From an uncultured Pelagibacteraceae bacterium (GTDB taxonomy: Bacteria > Pseudomonadota > Alphaproteobacteria > Pelagibacterales > Pelagibacteraceae), in the NCBI GenBank assembly GCA_902595815.1, contig CACJRL010000002.1, positions 62,001-126,000 of the forward strand: a stretch of DNA of 64,000 nt. The letters are read 5' to 3'. Each line of letters begins with the position of its first letter. Position 1 is the first letter of the stretch. Position numbers and translations under genes: made by a program. Under the pieces are notes generated by a model. The model did not search any database. It saw only the letters and a program-made list of their open reading frames with translations, and had not been told where the DNA came from. Below are positions 59,576 through 64,000 of the stretch, piece after piece.

Positions 59576-60862
59576 ATGAAAAAATTTATTTTAATTTTTT
59601 TTTCGAGTCTAATTTTCAACAATTTTTCTTATGCTTCAATTATTGAATTTGGAAAGTGTTATGGTTCATATAAAGAAGAACTGTGGAATGAGGAGAATTA
59701 TAATATTGCGAAAAATTTTTACAGAAAATATGAAGAAAAACCTTATCTTAAAGATGGAAAATGGATATTTGAAGATTTTCACACAGGACACGATCTTGTT
59801 GATGATTTAAATGAAGACGAAGAAACCATAAAATATGTAAATGAAATTATAGAAAATTACAAAAATATAAAAGTTCATGATAAATATATAGTTTCTATAA
59901 ATACTGCTAATTCAACGGTTACTATTTTGGAAGAATATACAAATGAAAGAATAGATAGCTTGTATTTATACTACAGAACTTTGGCTCAACTAATAAAAAA
60001 GGGTGGAGGTAGCGAAGCACAAAAAAATAGTGCTAAGAATCCATATGTCCCTGAAAAAACTACAATAGAAAAATATAGTATCTCTGATTATGTAGGAGGA
60101 ATAATTCTTGCTTTTAACGAAAGAGGCTATGGGGTTAAAATTGATCTCAATACGTTGAATATTAATTATGGATCTAGAGATAAACCAAATTTTCAAAACC
60201 CTTACTTTAGGTGGGTATGCACTGAGAACTTCAACAATCAAATTGCTGATGAAGGTTCAAAGAATAAATCGTCAAGTGGAACTGCTTTTTTTGTCTCTAA
60301 CAAAGGTTATTTACTTACAAACCATCATGTTGTTGAAGGCTGCTCTGTTTCTAAAATAACTTATAATAATAAAGATTATGATACGGAATTAATAGCAACA
60401 GACGTAAATTTAGATCTGGCGTTGCTTAAGTCACAAGCTAATAATAAATCATTTATAAACTTTTCAAATAAAGATTTAAAAAAAATGCAAAGAATTTATG
60501 TTGGAGGTTATCCATTAGGAAAAGGATTAAGTGATGATTTAAAAATTTCGTCTGGAATTGTTAGTTCACTGAAGGGCTTTAATGATAACTCAAACGAAAT
60601 ACAAATAGATGCAGCAATTAATCCTGGTAATAGCGGCGGGCCAATAATTAATCAAAGTGGAGAACTTGTGGCTATTGCAGTAGCAGGTCTATCCAAAGAT
60701 GTTACTGAGGGAATTAATTTTGGTATAAAAGCTTCAGCTGCTGAAATGTTTTTAAAGTCAAATAAATTGAAACCTTCGTATTCTAGATTTACAAAAGAGA
60801 AAAAAAATGACCAGTTATTGGAAATATTAGAGGAGTCGACAGTTTATACTTACTGTGATTAA
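59576..60862 (+). CDS. Secreted trypsin-like serine protease (S1C/DegP-like catalytic domain)
   Basis: Signal peptide; GTAFFVSNKGYLLTNHHVVEGC (His), VNLDLALLK (Asp), DAAINPGNSGGPIINQSGELVAIAVAG (Ser). Confidence 0.9.
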   Translation: MKKFILIFFSSLIFNNFSYASIIEFGKCYGSYKEELWNEENYNIAKNFYRKYEEKPYLKDGKWIFEDFHTGHDLVDDLNEDEETIKYVNEIIENYKNIKVHDKYIVSINTANSTVTILEEYTNERIDSLYLYYRTLAQLIKKGGGSEAQKNSAKNPYVPEKTTIEKYSISDYVGGIILAFNERGYGVKIDLNTLNINYGSRDKPNFQNPYFRWVCTENFNNQIADEGSKNKSSSGTAFFVSNKGYLLTNHHVVEGCSVSKITYNNKDYDTELIATDVNLDLALLKSQANNKSFINFSNKDLKKMQRIYVGGYPLGKGLSDDLKISSGIVSSLKGFNDNSNEIQIDAAINPGNSGGPIINQSGELVAIAVAGLSKDVTEGINFGIKASAAEMFLKSNKLKPSYSRFTKEKKNDQLLEILEESTVYTYCD

Positions 60863-60883
60863 TTATAGGACTTTATAGGATAA

Positions 60884-60916
60884 CTCGGATCATTCTCGGA
60901 TCTAGAGAGATAAAAT
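60884..60916 (+). repeat. Direct repeat 2, copy B (33 bp)
   Basis: ctcggatcattctcggatctagagagataaaat. Confidence 0.88.
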
Positions 60917-60970
60917 AAAAAAAATTTACTTATTAACCTTGTTCAATTATAAATATTAGCATAAACACTC

Positions 60971-61025
60971 ATGAAAATAACTCATGCCCTCGTGGTGAAA
61001 TTGGTAGACACAAAGGACTTAAAAT
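60971..61025 (+). repeat. Direct repeat 1, copy B (leader plus 5' half of intact tRNA-Leu)
   Basis: atgaaaataactcatgccctcgtggtgaaattggtagacacaaaggacttaaaat. Confidence 0.9.
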
Positions 61026-61071
61026 CCTTGCCCTTTTGGGAGTGCCAGTTCGAGTCTGGCCGAGGGCACCA
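60986..61071 (+). tRNA. tRNA-Leu(TAA)
   Basis: Acceptor GCCCTCG/CGAGGGC, anticodon loop CTTAAAA, long variable arm, T-loop GTTCGAGTC, encoded CCA; 86 nt. Confidence 0.95.
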
Positions 61072-61074
61072 TTA

Positions 61075-61845
61075 ATGATAAATCCTTTTATAGTTGCCGA
61101 TAAGAATGTACGATCAAATAAAATAAAGAATGCAGTTTTAAAAAAAGAAAAAACATATTCATTAGCAAAATCTAATTTAATTATCGTAATAGGTGGTGAT
61201 GGTTTCATGCTAGAAACTTTAAAGAAATATAATAAATATAAAAAACCATTTTATGGAATAAATTCAGGAAACTATGGTTTTTTGATGAATAAATTTTCAA
61301 AAAAAATAGATTTTAAAAGTCTAAATCAAGCAAGATTAGTTTCCATTTTACCACTTGAGATGAGTGTCAAAACTAAATCAAATAAAGTTAAAAAGTCTAT
61401 AGCTATAAATGAAATTTCAATTCTTAGACAAAGTAGACAAACCGCATCATTAACTATTTCAAATGGAAAAAAACAAATTATTAAGAATTTAATTTCAGAT
61501 GGCGTTTTGGTATCAACTCCAGCTGGTAGTACTGCATATAACTTATCTGTTCATGGTCCTATTCTCAGTATAGACTCAAATAAGTTATCTATAAGTCCCA
61601 TAAGTGCATTTAGACCTAGAAGATGGAAAGGAAAAATAGTGAGTGACAAATCTAAAATAGTGATTAGAAATCTGAATCCTATCAAAAGACCAATAAGTGC
61701 TGTTGCAGATAATATTGAAGTTAGAAATGCAAAAACAATATTTATAAAAACTAACAGAAAAATAAGATTTAATTTATTATTTGATAAAAATAGAAGCCTG
61801 CAGAAAAAAATAAAAATTGAACAATTAAGAAACGAAACTAATTAA
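61075..61845 (+). CDS. nadK: NAD kinase
   Basis: LIIVIGGDGFMLETL, GINSGNYGFLMN, ISDGVLVSTPAGSTAYNLSVHGPIL. Start set to ATG 61075; the track's 61036 start lies inside tRNA-Leu. Confidence 0.95.
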   Translation: MINPFIVADKNVRSNKIKNAVLKKEKTYSLAKSNLIIVIGGDGFMLETLKKYNKYKKPFYGINSGNYGFLMNKFSKKIDFKSLNQARLVSILPLEMSVKTKSNKVKKSIAINEISILRQSRQTASLTISNGKKQIIKNLISDGVLVSTPAGSTAYNLSVHGPILSIDSNKLSISPISAFRPRRWKGKIVSDKSKIVIRNLNPIKRPISAVADNIEVRNAKTIFIKTNRKIRFNLLFDKNRSLQKKIKIEQLRNETN

Positions 61846-61921
61846 TGGTGCCCCCGCACGGACTCGAACCGCGGACCTATTGATTACAAATCAATTGCTC
61901 TACCAGCTGAGCTACAAGGGC
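61846..61921 (-). tRNA. tRNA-Thr(TGT)
   Basis: Reverse complement GCCCTTGTAGCTCAGCTGGTAGAGCAATTGATTTGTAATCAATAGGTCCGCGGTTCGAGTCCGTGCGGGGGCACCA. Confidence 0.95.
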
Positions 61922-61954
61922 ATGAAGAGTTTTGTATTACGATTTTTAATATTA

Positions 61955-62698
61955 TCAAGTTTTATTTTTATATTGATTTATATGATGAAAAACTATTGCT
62001 GCGCTATTAGATATATTTAAACTCTCAATATTTTTATTTATATCTATTTTCACATTAAAATCTGTGTATTTTTTTGTGTGTTCTCTCATACCAAACCCTT
62101 CAGAGCCAAATAGTAAAACGTTATTTCCATCCCATTTGATATTATTAAATTTTTTATCACTTTTTGCTTCAAAACCATAAATCCAAAAATTTTTTTCTCT
62201 TAAGAATTTAAGAGTGGTATTTATATTAGATACTTCAAATATATTTATGTGTTCCATACAACCACTTGCGGATTTATACATAAGTTTACTTTCTGATGGA
62301 AAGTGCCTTTCTTTAATGATTATTCCATCAATATCAAATGATGCTGCACTTCTTATTAATGAACCTATATTTCTTGGATCTGTAACTTCATCTAAACATG
62401 CAAATGTTAAATCTTTTTTGATTTTGATAAATTCTTTTAAATTAACTCTCTCAATATGTTCAATTTCAGCGACGTAGCCTTGATGAGTAATTCCGTCTTT
62501 TGAGCAGTATTTATCCAACTCTCTTCTTGTTTTATAATAAATTTTTAAATCTTTCAGAAGATTTCTTTTAGAACTTGCCCGGTGTATATTTTTTTTACTT
62601 TCTTCTGTTAGAAAAATTTTTAAAACTTTCCTTTTTGGATTTTTTAAAGCCTCAATAACCGCATGTTTTCCAACTATGAAAAAAGATGATTTGTTCAT
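61955..62698 (-). CDS. rlmB: TrmH-family 23S rRNA (guanosine-2'-O)-methyltransferase
   Basis: VGKHAVIEALKNPKRKV, LDEVTDPRNIGSLIRSAASFDIDGIII, LLFGSEGFGM, SLNISNSAAIVFHHI. Confidence 0.93.
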   Translation of the reverse strand: MNKSSFFIVGKHAVIEALKNPKRKVLKIFLTEESKKNIHRASSKRNLLKDLKIYYKTRRELDKYCSKDGITHQGYVAEIEHIERVNLKEFIKIKKDLTFACLDEVTDPRNIGSLIRSAASFDIDGIIIKERHFPSESKLMYKSASGCMEHINIFEVSNINTTLKFLREKNFWIYGFEAKSDKKFNNIKWDGNNVLLFGSEGFGMREHTKKYTDFNVKIDINKNIESLNISNSAAIVFHHINQYKNKT

Positions 62699-62751
62699 GA
62701 TAAATGTTGAATTTACACTATTTTTTAAGCTATTTACCTATATTTCTCGTA

Positions 62752-62779
62752 TTGCATTTGTACAATAAAAATATATAAA
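62752..62779 (+). promoter_or_regulatory. Sigma70-type promoter candidate for tRNA-Tyr/tRNA-Gly/tuf
   Basis: TTGCAT (62752-62757), 16-bp spacer, TATAAA (62774-62779). Confidence 0.4.
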
Positions 62780-62837
62780 ACGCATGTTGTTTAAAGCTTT
62801 ATTGAACATGGGGTGCTTCCCCCTAAAACTTTATTAA

Positions 62838-62923
<86 letters not shown>

Positions 62924-62964
62924 TTCAATAATTTTTTTTATAACGTGGAGTATACTTGGGTGTT

Positions 62965-63038
62965 GCGGGTGTAGTTCAATGGTAGAACGCTAGCCTTCCA
63001 AGCTGGATGTAAGGGTTCGATTCCCTTTACCCGCTCCA
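62965..63038 (+). tRNA. tRNA-Gly(TCC)
   Basis: gcgggtgtagttcaatggtagaacgctagccttccaagctggatgtaagggttcgattccctttacccgctcca. Confidence 0.96.
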
Positions 63039-63080
63039 ATAAATTAAATTAAGAAAAAAAATAAAAGAGGTAAACAAGTA

Positions 63081-64000
63081 ATGTCAAAAGAAAAGTTCGT
63101 AAGAAATAAACCGCACTGTAATATTGGTACTATAGGTCATGTCGATCATGGTAAGACAACATTAACTGCTGCGATTACAAAAGTATTAGCAGAGACTGGT
63201 GGTGCACAATTTACTGCTTATGATCAAATTGATAAAGCTCCAGAAGAAAAAGAGAGAGGAATTACAATTTCAACTGCTCACGTAGAATATGAGACTGAAA
63301 AAAGACACTATGCACACGTAGATTGTCCTGGTCACGCAGATTATGTAAAAAATATGATTACAGGTGCAGCTCAAATGGATGGTGCAATTTTAGTCGTTAA
63401 TGCGGCTGATGGTCCAATGCCACAAACTAGAGAGCATATTCTTTTAGCAAGACAAGTTGGAGTTCCGGCTATAGTTGTTTACTTAAATAAAGTTGACCAA
63501 GTTGATGATAAAGAAATGATCGAACTTGTAGAGGAAGAAATCAAAGATTTATTAACATCTTATAAATTTCCTGGAGATAAAACTCCAATTATAAAAGGTT
63601 CAGCACTTGCCGCTGTTGAAGGTAGAGATGATGAAATTGGAAAGAATTCAATAATGGAACTTATGAAATCTGTTGATGAATTTATACCACAACCAGACAG
63701 ACCAAAAGATAAAGATTTCTTAATGCCTGTTGAAGATGTTTTTTCAATTTCAGGAAGAGGTACTGTTGTAACTGGTAGAGTAGAATCTGGAATTATTAAA
63801 ACAGGAGATGAGATTGAAATCGTAGGAATAAGAGAAACAAAAAAAACAGTATGTACTGGGGTAGAAATGTTTAGAAAACTATTAGACTCAGGTGAAGCTG
63901 GTGATAATATTGGAGCACTTTTAAGAGGTGTTGAAAGAACAGATGTAGAGAGAGGCCAAGTATTATGCAAACCTGGCTCAATCACTCCACATACTAAATT
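63081..64000 (+). CDS. tuf: Elongation factor Tu (3' truncated by window edge)
   Basis: [38 protein letters not shown]...; frame open to the window end, so absent from the ORF track. Confidence 0.98.
   Translation, partial: MSKEKFVRNKPHCNIGTIGHVDHGKTTLTAAITKVLAETGGAQFTAYDQIDKAPEEKERGITISTAHVEYETEKRHYAHVDCPGHADYVKNMITGAAQMDGAILVVNAADGPMPQTREHILLARQVGVPAIVVYLNKVDQVDDKEMIELVEEEIKDLLTSYKFPGDKTPIIKGSALAAVEGRDDEIGKNSIMELMKSVDEFIPQPDRPKDKDFLMPVEDVFSISGRGTVVTGRVESGIIKTGDEIEIVGIRETKKTVCTGVEMFRKLLDSGEAGDNIGALLRGVERTDVERGQVLCKPGSITPHTK

Noticed and set aside
61036-61074. Track start of nadK inside tRNA-Leu
   Set aside because: The upstream codons are tRNA sequence; ATG 61075 is the consistent start.
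60969-61208. Minus-strand ORF (79 aa, ...GALGQTRTGTPKRARILSPLCLPISPRGHELFS)
   Set aside because: It is the antisense translation of tRNA-Leu plus the nadK start, a common spurious ORF.
62810-62823. GGGG-TGCTT-CCCC hairpin upstream of tRNA-Tyr
   Set aside because: Only 4 bp; may pair with the tRNA 5' strand by chance; too weak to claim a regulatory RNA.
63560-63985. Minus-strand ORF of 141 aa
   Set aside because: Entirely antisense to tuf, which is clearly coding on the plus strand.

Overview
Low-GC, gene-dense alphaproteobacterial chromosome segment. Gene content and style (ABC/TRAP/TTT uptake systems, very short intergenic gaps) look SAR11/Pelagibacterales-like; that assignment is inference. 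About 60 protein genes are supported. They include an ABC amino-acid uptake operon, an Anbu-type peptidase with a COG2308 ATP-grasp, a small surface-glycan cluster, a TctCBA tricarboxylate transporter and a TRAP transporter/CoA-transferase/malonyl-CoA decarboxylase module. Further along are nrdAB, an alternative oxidase, the methylcitrate cycle genes, glmU(C-terminal)-glmS, nadE-cysS-cimA-trmJ-rpsD, grxD-bolA-purLQSCB-map-sfsA and azlCD. The right end has nadK, rlmB, four intact tRNAs (Leu, Thr, Tyr, Gly) and the start of tuf, which is open at the right edge and missing from the ORF track. No CRISPR array, IS element or rRNA was seen. The most unusual structures are: (i) a 1.6-kb module bounded by a truncated 5' half of tRNA-Leu and the intact tRNA-Leu, with a second nested 33-bp direct repeat around a trypsin-like protease gene; (ii) a GC-rich 36-nt interleaved inverted repeat (H-type pseudoknot topology) in the convergent tauE/pgm gap; (iii) stem-loops between substrate-binding-protein and permease genes that abut or mask the downstream translation start; (iv) a reduced, divergently arranged Anbu locus; and (v) nadK placed between two tRNAs with 3-nt and 0-nt gaps.
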